From assembly GCA_900547005.1 (NCBI GenBank), contig URER01000007.1, positions 1 through 64,000 on the forward strand: a stretch of DNA of 64,000 bases, written 5' to 3'. Below are positions 16,063-24,631 of the stretch, one piece after another. The position numbers and the translations under genes were made by a program. The DNA comes from an uncultured Prevotella sp. GTDB taxonomy: Bacteria; Bacteroidota; Bacteroidia; Bacteroidales; Bacteroidaceae. Within the stretch, counting starts at the first letter, position 1; each line of letters opens with the position of its first letter. The notes beneath the pieces were generated by a model that saw nothing but the letters and a program-made list of their open reading frames with translations, was not told the DNA's origin and did no database searches.

Positions 16063-17202
16063 TTATTTTCTAAGTAGCAGAACAATCATTTTCAGAGCCA
16101 TATCAAACATTACAATCTTCGCGTTGGCGTTCTGTCCGATATCCCTGTTGGCCCGTTCCATGAGTTCCGAGATCTCTATCACGTTCAATTCGTTGATGAA
16201 CGGCGAGAATTTTTTCGAGAAATTTTCCTCCTCCACTGTCATGTAGGTAAGCTCCGGATTGCGGAAGTTATACATGAAATTCTCGCGCACCTGACCGATG
16301 AAATACACCAACATCCGGCGTTGTTTCTCGCGTCCGTAAGCCGCCACCGCCTCGCTCCATTTTTTCAGTTCCTTGATGTTTCGTGTGTAAGCCAGCCTCA
16401 TCAGCATCGTGAACATATCAAAAAACTGCCTGTTCTCATTGCTTGTGTTGAGCGCGTCGAGTGCATTCATCCAGTTGCCGTTGGCCAGTCGTGCAATCCT
16501 CTGTGCCGAAGCCTCGTCAATGCCCCGCTGCTGCACGAGTGCGTCGCATATATCTTTGTTTGTGAAACGCTTCATGTCGATGCGCTGCGTGCGGCTCTTT
16601 ATGGTGTCGAGTAACTTCTCCGGCTCCTCGCTTGCCATGATGAATATCGTCTGATGCGGCGGTTCCTCAAGCAGTTTCAGCAGTTTGTTGGCACTGGTCA
16701 GGTTCATTCGCTCCGGAAGCCATATCACCGCCACCTTATATCCGCCGAGGCTCGACTTCAGCGACAGTTTCCTTGCCAGTTCGTCGCTTTCCGCACCCGT
16801 GATGATAGCCTGCTGATTGGCCGCGTCCATATAGTCCATCCATTGGCTGATGTTGAAATATGGCCCCTGCATGAGCATCTGCCGCCACTCCTTAGCGTAG
16901 TCGCCGCTCACCGGCTGGTGGTCGGCCGACATCCCCACGCGCTTTATTGTGGGGAACGAGAAGTGCAGGTCGGGATGCTCCCATTGTCCGAGCATCGCCT
17001 CGGAATTGGCCTTGTTGAATTGCGGGTTTATCCTCACGCTGCCCTCGGTGAGCAAATACGACGCCATAGCCATAGCCATAGCCATCTTGCCACAGCCGTA
17101 AGGGCCGCACAATATCATAGCGTGGGGAACGTGTTCATCGTCCACCATGCTGGTGAGTTTCTGCTTTATGTCTTCCTGACCTATTACTTCCGACCAGTTC
17201 AT
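16063..17202 (-). CDS. holB: DNA polymerase III delta-prime-type clamp-loader subunit
   Basis: 379 residues beginning MNWSEVIGQEDIKQKL with a P-loop-like GPYGCGKM and a sensor region LLKLLEEPPHQTIFIM and SRTQRIDM, as in HolB/DnaX-type AAA+ subunits. The usual Ser/Thr after the P-loop lysine is Met, consistent with a subunit that does not hydrolyse ATP. The residues after it read MAMAMAMAS, encoded by a GCCATA-type hexamer repeat at 17063-17086. It overlaps metF by 4 nt. Confidence 0.85.
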   Translation of the reverse strand: MNWSEVIGQEDIKQKLTSMVDDEHVPHAMILCGPYGCGKMAMAMAMASYLLTEGSVRINPQFNKANSEAMLGQWEHPDLHFSFPTIKRVGMSADHQPVSGDYAKEWRQMLMQGPYFNISQWMDYMDAANQQAIITGAESDELARKLSLKSSLGGYKVAVIWLPERMNLTSANKLLKLLEEPPHQTIFIMASEEPEKLLDTIKSRTQRIDMKRFTNKDICDALVQQRGIDEASAQRIARLANGNWMNALDALNTSNENRQFFDMFTMLMRLAYTRNIKELKKWSEAVAAYGREKQRRMLVYFIGQVRENFMYNFRNPELTYMTVEEENFSKKFSPFINELNVIEISELMERANRDIGQNANAKIVMFDMALKMIVLLLRK

Positions 17203-18158
17203 AACAGTCTTTTAGCCACCTCATACACGCTGTCAACAGCTGATACCGTGTAGAAATGCACATTGTTTATACCGTGGGCATACAGGTCTTTTACCTGTCT
17301 TGTTGTCCATTCTATGCCGAGTTGCTTTGCCTCTTCGTCGCTCTTGCATCCGTTGGCGAGTACGGCCAGCTCTTTCGGAATGTCGCAGTGGAATGTCTTG
17401 GGCACTATCGTGAGTTGCGATAGCTTCGCAAACGGCTTGATGCCCGGAATGATGGGAATCGTAACGCCACGCTCGCGCGCCATAGCCACGAAGTCGTAAT
17501 ACTTCTGATTATCGTAGAACAACTGCGTAACCGCATATTTTGCGCCCAAATCCTGCTTCTGTTTCAGATAAGCGATATCCTGTTCAATGTTTGGAGCCTC
17601 CTCATGTTTTTCCGGATAGCACGCCACGCCGAACGAGAACTTCTCCTTTGCCGGATATTTCATGGCCGTTCCGTCGTAGAACAGGCCGTTATTGAAGTCC
17701 ACCACCTGCTTTATCAGGTCGGTCGTATGCTCGTGTCCGCCTTTCGTAGGCTTGAAGCGGCTGTCTTCCTTAGCCTTGTCGCCGCGCAACAGCAGTACGT
17801 TGCTGATACCGAGAAACTGCAAGTCGATGAGTTCGTATTCCACATCCTCGGCCGTAGCGCCACTGCATATCACGTGTGGCACAACGGGAATGCCGTATCG
17901 TTGTTGAATGGCCGCTGCTATGGCCGTTGTTCCGGGGCGGCGGCGCACACGCGAGCGTTCCAGCAGGCCGTCTTCGCGCTCCTTATATACGTATTCGCTG
18001 TGGTGCGTAGTGATATTTATGTAGAGCGGGTTGAACACTTTCAGTTTATCAATCGTGCGGAACAGTGCTTCCGTACCGTTGCCTTTCAGTGGCGGCAACA
18101 CCTCAAACGAAAAGTGTCTTTTCCCGTTATCGTCATTTAATAGTTCGGTAATGCTCAT
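17199..18158 (-). CDS. metF: methylenetetrahydrofolate reductase
   Basis: 319 residues, close to the usual length. Motifs: HFSFEVLPPLKGNGTE at the N-terminus with the catalytic Glu, NITTHHSEY, VPHVICSG, LLLRGDKAKED, and DLGAKYAVTQLFYDN. It reduces 5,10-methylene-THF to 5-methyl-THF for methionine synthesis using an FAD-bound TIM barrel. It is the first gene of a minus-strand operon. A weak promoter-like pair (CAAATGTA 18180-18187, CAAA 18211-18214, spacing 23) lies upstream. Confidence 0.95.
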   Translation of the reverse strand: MSITELLNDDNGKRHFSFEVLPPLKGNGTEALFRTIDKLKVFNPLYINITTHHSEYVYKEREDGLLERSRVRRRPGTTAIAAAIQQRYGIPVVPHVICSGATAEDVEYELIDLQFLGISNVLLLRGDKAKEDSRFKPTKGGHEHTTDLIKQVVDFNNGLFYDGTAMKYPAKEKFSFGVACYPEKHEEAPNIEQDIAYLKQKQDLGAKYAVTQLFYDNQKYYDFVAMARERGVTIPIIPGIKPFAKLSQLTIVPKTFHCDIPKELAVLANGCKSDEEAKQLGIEWTTRQVKDLYAHGINNVHFYTVSAVDSVYEVAKRLL

Positions 18159-18232
18159 TATATATAATACATTTGGCTACAAATGTACGAAAAATATACG
18201 GAATAGTGGCCAAATGCACATAATAATTTACG

Positions 18233-18354
18233 GCCTCACCCCCCAACCCCTCCCCAAAAGGGAGGGGAGTAATTACCCTTTCAATTTATATTTGAGCCTT
18301 ACCTCACAGGAGTATCTACTCCCCTCCCTTTTGGGGAGGGGTTGGGGGTGAGGC
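18233..18354. repeat. long inverted repeat with 38-bp arms, terminator-like
   Basis: The arms GCCTCACCCCC..AACCCCTCCCC (18233-18271) and its reverse complement (18317-18354) match almost perfectly around a 45-bp loop and are followed by eight T on the plus strand. Each arm is itself partly palindromic (CCTCCCCAAAAGGGAGG). Related C-rich/G-rich arms occur at 52011-52030 and 63296-63447. Confidence 0.8.
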
Positions 18355-18359
18355 TTTTT

Positions 18360-18880
18360 TTTGACTTTTATTTTACAATCCGTTTCGTGTCAACTTTTGT
18401 TAAATATAGCCTCCGTTACAATTTTTGCCTCTTTTTCGCCCCCGAAAATCGCCCCTAAAAACTCAAAACTGCCGACTGAAAACTCTAAAAGTGCCTCCGT
18501 TAGAGAAAAAGAGGGTCTATTTTTGTCGAAAATTGAGGTCTCCAAAAACACGGAAAAATGACAAAATCGGGCGATTTAACGTTTGTTTACTTGCAACGGA
18601 GGCACTTTTAGAGTCCGTTTGTGGCACTTTTGGAGTGCAACGGAGCCTCCGTTAGAGCGCAAAAGTGCCTCCGTTAGCGTCTAAAAGTGCCTCCGTTAGA
18701 AAATAAAGGGGCCAAAAACGCACTCTAAAAGGGTTAAAAACGTAAGAAAAAGGGATAAGCCCTTGATTATCAAAGACTTATCCCAAAATTACCTAAAAAG
18801 CCCTATTTTCGCGTTTTTGAGAGCAGGAGAAGTTTTGTTTCAAAAAACGCAATTCTGAGAGCGTTATTTTGAGTTTTCTC
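18360..18880 (+). repeat. dispersed intergenic repeat family, copy B
   Basis: Same orientation as copy A. It shares TGTTAAATATAGCCTCCGTT at the left, ATTTAACGTTTGTTTACTTG in the core, GGAGTGCAACGGAGCCTCCG, four AAGTGCCTCCGTT-type units and the right-end block CTATTTTCGCGTTTTTGAGA. It contains a hairpin at 18752-18784 (GGGATAAG/CTTATCCC) at the place where copy C has GGCTAA/TTAGCC. It lies between metF and the ATPase remnant. Confidence 0.8.
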
Positions 18881-19011
18881 AAAAATAAGGAGGCAGGAAA
18901 CAGAAGTTCCGGTGTTCTCTTACCTCTCACCCCTTACCTCTTACTTCTCATCTATTCTATAAAAATATCCGCATCTGTTTGACGGTTCAAATAATATTGT
19001 TTATATTTGCA

Positions 19012-19019
19012 TTACCAAA
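19012..19019 (+). promoter_or_regulatory. -7 element upstream of ATPase remnant
   Basis: TATATTTG fits TAnnTTTG. A TTTG at 18978-18981 is too far away (30 nt) to be a good -33 box. The site may now serve the sugar transporter gene by a long leader. Confidence 0.4.
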
Positions 19020-19056
19020 TTACCGTAACGTAAAAACAATAATACTGTAAATCATT

Positions 19057-19168
19057 ATGGCACAGGGAAATCCATTTGTGATAAACGGATTTCATAACAC
19101 AGGACGAAGACGGTTATGAGGTTTACGACAAGTTCTTCGGTATATGGTTAAGGAAAGTTTTTTCGTAG
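19057..19168 (+). pseudogene. remnant of an AAA ATPase gene (both ends joined, middle lost)
   Basis: Frame 1 from the ATG at 19057 reads MAQGNPFVINGF, like the start of the Bacteroidetes ATPases beginning NPFV..GY. From 19091, one frame over, the DNA reads ITQDEDGYEVYDKFFGIWLR and stops with TAG at 19166-19168; that resembles the C-terminal VYD(R/K)FF.(L/I)WL motif of the same kind of ATPase. The two fragments are adjacent, so about 300 or more internal codons are missing and the join is out of frame by one base. The homology is recalled from family pattern only. Confidence 0.5.
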
Positions 19169-19321
19169 TTGCCATTCTTAGTATTGAGGGATGCTTGATG
19201 GCGTAAAATGCTGTTTTTCTTCTTGTTTTTAGGGGGAAAATATTCGCTCGAACGTATATATATTTATCGTTGCAGGCAAAAATAATTTAAGGAACTTAAA
19301 AACAATAATTTTAATACTAAC

Positions 19322-20791
19322 ATGAATCCAAATCAAAACGGTAGTAAGAGCTACCTCATCTCGATTGTGATGGTCGCCGTTCTCGGCGGTCTGTTGTTCG
19401 GTTATGACACCGCTGTAATCTCCGGAGCGGAGAAAGGATTGCAGGCTTTCTTCCTCGGAGCATCGGATTTCCAGTACTCCGACTTCTATCATGGCTTCAC
19501 TTCCAGCTCGGCCCTGATAGGCTGTATCATCGGAAGTGCACTGTCCGGACTCCTGGCAACAAACCTCGGTCGTAAGAAATCGCTTATCCTCGCCGGTGTC
19601 TTGTTCTTCGTTTCGGCCTTCGGAAGCATGAATCCGGAGTTCCTTTTCTTTGAGAAAGGCAAGGCAACGTTCGACCTTCTCGTTGTGTTCAACATCTATC
19701 GTGTCATCGGTGGAGTGGGGGTAGGTCTCGCATCTGCCATCTGTCCGATGTATATCGGCGAGGTTGCTCCGTCTAATATCCGCGGAATGCTCGTGTCATG
19801 GAACCAGTTTGCCATTATCTTCGGCCAGTTGGTAGTCTACTTTGTCAACTTCCTTATACTCGGCGAACATACCAATCCGGTGATAGAACAGATAGGGCAG
19901 GGCTTCAGTGCTGTTGCCCCCGGCAGCGACCCGTGGACAATCGAGACCGGATGGAGATATATGTTCGGTAGCGAGATGGTGCCGGCCGGACTCTTCGCGC
20001 TGCTTATCTGCTTCGTGCCCGAGACTCCGCGCTACCTCGTTATGATTGGGCAGGACGAGAAGGCGAAGACTATCCTCGGACGAATAAACGGATTCGCGAA
20101 GGCCGAGGAAATCCTGCACGATATAAAGAACACCATCACTGTGAAGACAGAGCGCCTGTTCACCTACGGCTTCCTCTGCATCTTCGTTGGCATTATGCTC
20201 AGCGTGTTCCAGCAGGCTGTGGGTATCAACGCCGTGCTCTACTACGCTCCGCGTATATTCGGTGATATGGGAATGACCAATCCGATGGTTAACACCGTCG
20301 TGATGGGTGTGGTGAACATCCTGTTTACGCTCGTTGCCGTGTTTACGGTGGAGAAGCTCGGTCGCAAGCCGCTGCTCATTTGGGGTAGTGTCGGTATGGC
20401 GATAGGAGCTTTCGGAGTGGCTCTGTCGTTCGGTCATGCCGGTTTGGAGATGGTAACGATGATTTCCATCATGGTTTATAGTGCGTCGTTCATGTTCTCT
20501 TGGGGGCCGATTTGCTGGGTTCTCATCGCCGAGATATTCCCGAATACCATCCGTGGCGCAGCCGTAGCCATTGCTGTGGCGTTCCAGTGGGTGTTCAACT
20601 TCATCGTAAGTTCAACCTTCGTGCCGATGTTCAATATGCACCTCACGGCCGGCGACGACTTCGGCCATTGGTTCACATACGGCCTCTATGGCGTGATTTG
20701 CGTACTCGCGGCAATCTTCGTATGGCGACTTGTGCCTGAGACAAAGGGCAAGACACTTGAGGATATGACACAGTTGTGGAAGAAGCAGTAG
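19322..20791 (+). CDS. sugar:proton symporter of the major facilitator superfamily (XylE-like)
   Basis: 489 residues, twelve predicted membrane helices. Sugar-porter signatures: GGLLFGYDTAVISGA in helix 1, RVIGGVGVGLAS and YIGEVAPSNIRG, PETPRYL at the end of helix 6, QQAVGINAVLYYAPRIF in helix 7, and PETKGKTLEDM at the C-terminus. Members carry xylose, glucose or arabinose with H+. The substrate cannot be read from sequence alone. There is a leader of about 300 nt between the nearest -7 box and the start, containing the ATPase remnant. Confidence 0.9.
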   Translation: MNPNQNGSKSYLISIVMVAVLGGLLFGYDTAVISGAEKGLQAFFLGASDFQYSDFYHGFTSSSALIGCIIGSALSGLLATNLGRKKSLILAGVLFFVSAFGSMNPEFLFFEKGKATFDLLVVFNIYRVIGGVGVGLASAICPMYIGEVAPSNIRGMLVSWNQFAIIFGQLVVYFVNFLILGEHTNPVIEQIGQGFSAVAPGSDPWTIETGWRYMFGSEMVPAGLFALLICFVPETPRYLVMIGQDEKAKTILGRINGFAKAEEILHDIKNTITVKTERLFTYGFLCIFVGIMLSVFQQAVGINAVLYYAPRIFGDMGMTNPMVNTVVMGVVNILFTLVAVFTVEKLGRKPLLIWGSVGMAIGAFGVALSFGHAGLEMVTMISIMVYSASFMFSWGPICWVLIAEIFPNTIRGAAVAIAVAFQWVFNFIVSSTFVPMFNMHLTAGDDFGHWFTYGLYGVICVLAAIFVWRLVPETKGKTLEDMTQLWKKQ

Positions 20792-20837
20792 TACGAATGC
20801 CGGCAGATATTTGCCACTAAATATAGTTTTATGGTAT

Positions 20838-20874
20838 CCGCCATCTGTAGGAAACTATGGGTGGCGGCTTTTCT
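20838..20874 (+). terminator. terminator after sugar transporter
   Basis: CCGCCATC pairs with GGTGGCGG around a short loop, followed by CTTTTCTTTT. It lies 47 bp behind the transporter stop. Confidence 0.7.
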
Positions 20875-20944
20875 TTTGCACTATATTGGGCTGATAGTGT
20901 TATTAAATGCCAATATAATATTATGTAATGTCAGTGTTTTTGTT

Positions 20945-20952
20945 TAATTTTG
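20945..20952 (+). promoter_or_regulatory. -7 element of manA promoter
   Basis: TAATTTTG fits TAnnTTTG, 109 bp before the manA start. No clear -33 box was seen. Confidence 0.45.
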
Positions 20953-21061
20953 CATATCATTATTAATGATTTGTGCGAACTTGTTCGTATAACATTATAT
21001 ATAAACGGCATGATTGCGCCGCGGGCATAGTGCAGAAATGGTTTGGAAAATAATTGGGAAT

Positions 21062-22033
21062 ATGAATATATTTAAGTTTAAGCCGCTGCTGAAACAGACA
21101 ATATGGGGCGGCGACAAGATAATTCCTTTTAAGGGTGTTGATGAGAAACTTGATGCCGTTGGCGAGAGTTGGGAAATTTCCGGAGTGGCAGGCAAGGAGA
21201 CTGTGGTGCTTGGTGGCCCGCACAACGGTATGACGATGAGCGAGCTTATAGCGGAGATGAAGGACAAGCTCGTGGGAAAGGCCGTGTATGAGCGCTATGG
21301 CAACGAGTTTCCGCTGCTGATAAAGTTCATCGACGCACGTCAGGACTTGTCCATACAGGTGCATCCCACCGACGAGATTGCCAAACGGCAGGGCAAGGAA
21401 TGCGGCAAGACAGAGATGTGGTATATCATGGAATCGGATGCCGGAGCAAAGTTGTATAGCGGCTTGAAGATGCGTCTTACGCCCGAAGAATATAAGAATA
21501 TGGTGGAGAAAGACACTATTTGCGATGCTTTGGCGCAGTATAATGTGAGCGAGGGCGATGTGTTTTTCCTGCCTGCCGGACGCATTCATGCCATCGGTCC
21601 GGGCTGTTTCCTTGCAGAGATACAGCAAACAAGCGATGTAACATACCGCATTTATGACTTCAAGCGCAAGGACAAGAACGGCAATTACCGTGAGTTGCAC
21701 ACGGCCGAAGCGGCTGAGTCGATAGACTATACCGTGTCTGATGATTACCGGACCCATTATGATGAGGTGAAAAATGCCCGTAACACAGTCGTGGAATGTG
21801 ATTATTTCACGACCTCAATATATGATGTTGACGTTGCGGACGCGGCTCCCGTAAAGCTCGACTACACTACTCTCGACAGTTTCGTGGTGCTGATTTGTGT
21901 TAAGGGCGAAGGCCGGATAGCCGACTCTAAGGGCGAATCCATGCCGCTGCGTGCCGGTGATACGCTTCTCATTCCGGCTACGGAAACGTGTTTCGAGGTT
22001 TCAGGCAACCTTCGTCTGCTTGAGACGCATTGA
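21062..22033 (+). CDS. manA: class I mannose-6-phosphate isomerase
   Basis: 323 residues from MNIFKFKPLLKQTIWGG. The frame is open from 21014 but the family begins here. The zinc site is visible: Gln and His in SIQVHPTDE, Glu in KTEMWYIM, and the second His in GRIHAIGPGCFLAEIQQTSD. It interconverts fructose-6-phosphate and mannose-6-phosphate, feeding mannose into glycolysis or GDP-mannose into polysaccharide synthesis. It forms its own unit, closed by the terminator at 22118. Confidence 0.93.
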   Translation: MNIFKFKPLLKQTIWGGDKIIPFKGVDEKLDAVGESWEISGVAGKETVVLGGPHNGMTMSELIAEMKDKLVGKAVYERYGNEFPLLIKFIDARQDLSIQVHPTDEIAKRQGKECGKTEMWYIMESDAGAKLYSGLKMRLTPEEYKNMVEKDTICDALAQYNVSEGDVFFLPAGRIHAIGPGCFLAEIQQTSDVTYRIYDFKRKDKNGNYRELHTAEAAESIDYTVSDDYRTHYDEVKNARNTVVECDYFTTSIYDVDVADAAPVKLDYTTLDSFVVLICVKGEGRIADSKGESMPLRAGDTLLIPATETCFEVSGNLRLLETH

Positions 22034-22117
22034 TGATTTTCCTTAAAAGTTAAGCTCTAACCATATAAATAGTATTCAGCTATCGTCTGAATTACTGAAC
22101 TTATCGTTTCTGATTAT

Positions 22118-22158
22118 AATGAGGATTGATGACTGTTGCCATCAATCCTCATTTATTT
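22118..22158 (+). terminator. terminator between manA and proA
   Basis: AATGAGGATTGATG (22118-22131) pairs perfectly with CATCAATCCTCATT (22140-22153), then TATTTTG. An open frame for proA begins inside this hairpin at 22119, which argues against that start. Confidence 0.8.
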
Positions 22159-22177
22159 TGCCTTTCCCCTCGCATTA

Positions 22178-22209
22178 TTTGGCCGTTTTGGGAAATTACA
22201 GTATCTTTG
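22178..22209 (+). promoter_or_regulatory. promoter of proA, start codon almost at the transcription start
   Basis: TTTG (22178-22181), 20 nt, TATCTTTG (22202-22209). The proA ATG at 22218 is only 8 nt behind the -7 box, so the leader would be a few nucleotides at most. Confidence 0.75.
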
Positions 22210-22217
22210 CGTCATAT

Positions 22218-23459
22218 ATGATAGAGACATTAAAGAAAGTAAAGGCGGCAAGCAAGGAACTTGCCATGATAAGCGACGAGAAACGCAATAAGATTCTCGA
22301 AAGTATAGCAGATGCGATAGCTGTGCATGAGGATGAACTGCTGGAAGCGAATGCCCAAGACCTCGCTCAGATGGATAAGAGCAACCCATTGTATGACAGG
22401 CTGCAACTCACTCACGAGCGTTTGGAGGGCATTGCCTCGGATATGAGACACGTGGCTGCACTGCCGTCGCCGCTCGGACATATACTAAAGGAGAGTACAC
22501 TGCCCAACGGTCTGCGACTGAAACGCATCAGTGTGCCGTTCGGCGTGATAGGAATGATATACGAAGCGCGGCCTAACGTGTCGTTCGATGTATTCTCGCT
22601 GTGCTTCAAAAGTGGCAACGCCAGTGTGCTGAAAGGCAGCAAGAGCGCGGATAACTCTAACCGGGCCATTGTGAAGATGATACATGAGGTGCTGGAGGAG
22701 AATGGCGTGAATCCATCGGTGGTGGAACTGTTGCCTGCCACTCATGAGGCTACGGGCGAGATGCTGAACGCTGTCGGCTACATCGACCTGTGCATTCCGC
22801 GTGGCGGCAAACGGTTGATTGAGTTTGTGAGAGACACCGCACGTGTGCCGGTGGTAGAGACGGGTGCGGGCGTTGTGAACACATATTTCGACAAGGACGG
22901 CGACATCGAGAAGGGCAAGCGCATCATTAACAATGCTAAGACAAGACGTGTGAGTGTGTGCAATGCGCTTGATTGCCTCATAATACATGGCGACCGGTTG
23001 GCTGACCTCGGTACGCTTTGCGCTCCATTGGCTGACAGCAACGTGCGTATTTATGCCGACGAGGAGGCTTTCAACTCACTGAAAGGCAACTATCCCGACG
23101 GACTTTTGCATCCTGCCGACGCCGATACCTTCGGCACGGAGTTCATGGATTATGCAATGGCGATAAAGACAGCGAAGGACGAAGCGGATGCTTTGAATCA
23201 CATTTCGCAATACGGTTCGGGACACAGCGAGTGCATCATAACAGAAAACGAGACTGCCGCACGTCTGTTCCAAAGTCAGGTAGATGCCGCGTGCGTATAT
23301 TGGAACGCTCCTACGAGCTTCACCGATGGCGCGCAGTTCGGGCTTGGTGCGGAGATTGGCATAAGTACTCAGAAGCTCGGTCCGCGTGGTCCGATGGGCT
23401 TGGAGGAGATAACAACATACAAGTGGATTATCGAAGGAGAGGGACAGATAAGAAACTAA
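22218..23459 (+). CDS. proA: gamma-glutamyl phosphate reductase
   Basis: 413 residues from [17 protein letters not shown]. Motifs of the aldehyde dehydrogenase superfamily as found in Pro[50 protein letters not shown], and the catalytic cysteine in [13 protein letters not shown]. It makes glutamate semialdehyde for proline. The longer frame from 22119 is rejected because it begins within a terminator and adds non-homologous residues. The argF' gene follows after 21 nt, so the two are probably cotranscribed. Confidence 0.94.
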   Translation: MIETLKKVKAASKELAMISDEKRNKILESIADAIAVHEDELLEANAQDLAQMDKSNPLYDRLQLTHERLEGIASDMRHVAALPSPLGHILKESTLPNGLRLKRISVPFGVIGMIYEARPNVSFDVFSLCFKSGNASVLKGSKSADNSNRAIVKMIHEVLEENGVNPSVVELLPATHEATGEMLNAVGYIDLCIPRGGKRLIEFVRDTARVPVVETGAGVVNTYFDKDGDIEKGKRIINNAKTRRVSVCNALDCLIIHGDRLADLGTLCAPLADSNVRIYADEEAFNSLKGNYPDGLLHPADADTFGTEFMDYAMAIKTAKDEADALNHISQYGSGHSECIITENETAARLFQSQVDAACVYWNAPTSFTDGAQFGLGAEIGISTQKLGPRGPMGLEEITTYKWIIEGEGQIRN

Positions 23460-23480
23460 ATACAAAACACAGCATATATT

Positions 23481-24500
23481 ATGAGGACTTTTTTCAACGT
23501 TGAAGACCTCGGCAACCTGCAAGATGCAGTGGCTGAGGCATTGGAAGTAAAGAAAGACAGATTCGCATATCAGCAACTTGGAAAGAACAAGACGCTATTA
23601 ATGATATTCTTCAATAACTCGTTGCGCACACGACTGAGTACACAGAAGGCCGCGATGAACCTCGGAATGAACGTTATCGTGCTCGATGTGAACGCCGGAG
23701 CGTGGAAACTGGAGACAGAGCGCGGTGTAATCATGGACGGAGACAAGAGCGAACACTTGCTTGAGGCTATTCCGGTTATGGCGTCTTACTGCGACATTAT
23801 TGCCGTAAGGTCGTTTGCCGGACTGACAAACAGGGAGTTTGACTATGCCGAAACTATTGTCAACCAGTTTGTTAAGCACAGTGGTAAGCCTGTCGTGGCA
23901 ATGGAAACGGCCACCGTTCACCCGTTGCAGGCGTTTGCTGACCTTATCACAATCGAAGAGTGGAAAGGGAAAAATGAGGATAAAGGCACATCTCAAACCT
24001 CAAGCCTCAATTCTCAATCCCCGAATTTCCATCGCCCGAAAGTGGTGCTCACATGGGCTCCTCACTGCCGCGCGTTGCCACAGGCTGTGCCAAACTCATT
24101 CGCTCAGTGGATGAATGCGGCCGATGTAGACTTTGTCATCACGCATCCGGAGGGCTATGAACTCGATCCGAAATTTGCAGGAAACGCACGCATCGAGTAC
24201 GATCAGAAGAAGGCTTTGGAGGGTGCAGACTTTGTGTATGCAAAGAACTGGAGCTGTCCGGGTGTTACCAATCCTACCGACTACGGTAAGATTTTGAGCA
24301 AAGACATGAGTTGGACTATCGACACGGAACACATGAGCTGGACCAATAACGGCTATTTCATGCATTGTCTGCCGGTGCGTCGCGGTCTCATTGTAACTGA
24401 TGACGTGATCGAAAGCGACCACAGTCTCGTGATTCCTGAGGCTGCCAATCGTGAGATTTCGGCTCAAGTGGTACTGAAAAGAGTTCTTGAAAGTCTGTAA
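23481..24500 (+). CDS. argF': N-succinylornithine carbamoyltransferase (ArgF'-type) with an in-frame insertion
   Basis: 339 residues, matching the Bacteroides fragilis succinylornithine transcarbamylase pattern: NNSLRTRLSTQKAAMNLGMN (carbamoyl-phosphate site), WKLETERGVIMDGDK, HPLQAFADL and FMHCLPVRR. It carbamoylates N-succinylornithine in the succinylated arginine pathway of Bacteroidetes. Residue 90, which decides between succinyl- and acetyl-ornithine, is Pro in B. fragilis and Ser here (MDGDKSEH). Residues ~165-187 (KGKNEDKG to SPNFH) are an extra low-complexity stretch not present in homologues I can recall. Confidence 0.88.
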   Translation: MRTFFNVEDLGNLQDAVAEALEVKKDRFAYQQLGKNKTLLMIFFNNSLRTRLSTQKAAMNLGMNVIVLDVNAGAWKLETERGVIMDGDKSEHLLEAIPVMASYCDIIAVRSFAGLTNREFDYAETIVNQFVKHSGKPVVAMETATVHPLQAFADLITIEEWKGKNEDKGTSQTSSLNSQSPNFHRPKVVLTWAPHCRALPQAVPNSFAQWMNAADVDFVITHPEGYELDPKFAGNARIEYDQKKALEGADFVYAKNWSCPGVTNPTDYGKILSKDMSWTIDTEHMSWTNNGYFMHCLPVRRGLIVTDDVIESDHSLVIPEAANREISAQVVLKRVLESL

Positions 24501-24522
24501 AAGGGCTTTGGTATAAAATTAT

Positions 24523-24602
24523 AAGGTTGGAGGTTTAAGGTTTTGAGGTGAAGTTTGCTCTTTTTAGTAATCTCACCTTATGACCTTAAACCTCCAACCT
24601 CA
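24523..24602. repeat. inverted repeat of GGTTTAAGG / CCTTAAACC type
   Basis: AAGGTTGGAGGTTTAAGG and the following TTTTGAGGTGA pair with TCACCTTATGACC and TTAAACCTCCAACCT around a 20-nt loop; further CCTTAAACC and CAACCTCATAACC units continue to 24630. It fills the gap between argF' and the opposite-strand gene, and may act as a terminator for both. Confidence 0.65.
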
Positions 24603-24631
24603 TAACCTTAAACCTTACAACCTCATAACCG

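Noticed and set aside
18361..18655. Small ORFs within repeat copy B (and 31529-31717 in copy C)
   Set aside because: The reading frames and proteins are not shared between the homologous copies A, B and C, so they are unlikely to be translated.
22119..22217. N-terminal extension of ProA
   Set aside because: It is read from a terminator hairpin and across the promoter; the added residues do not match the family.
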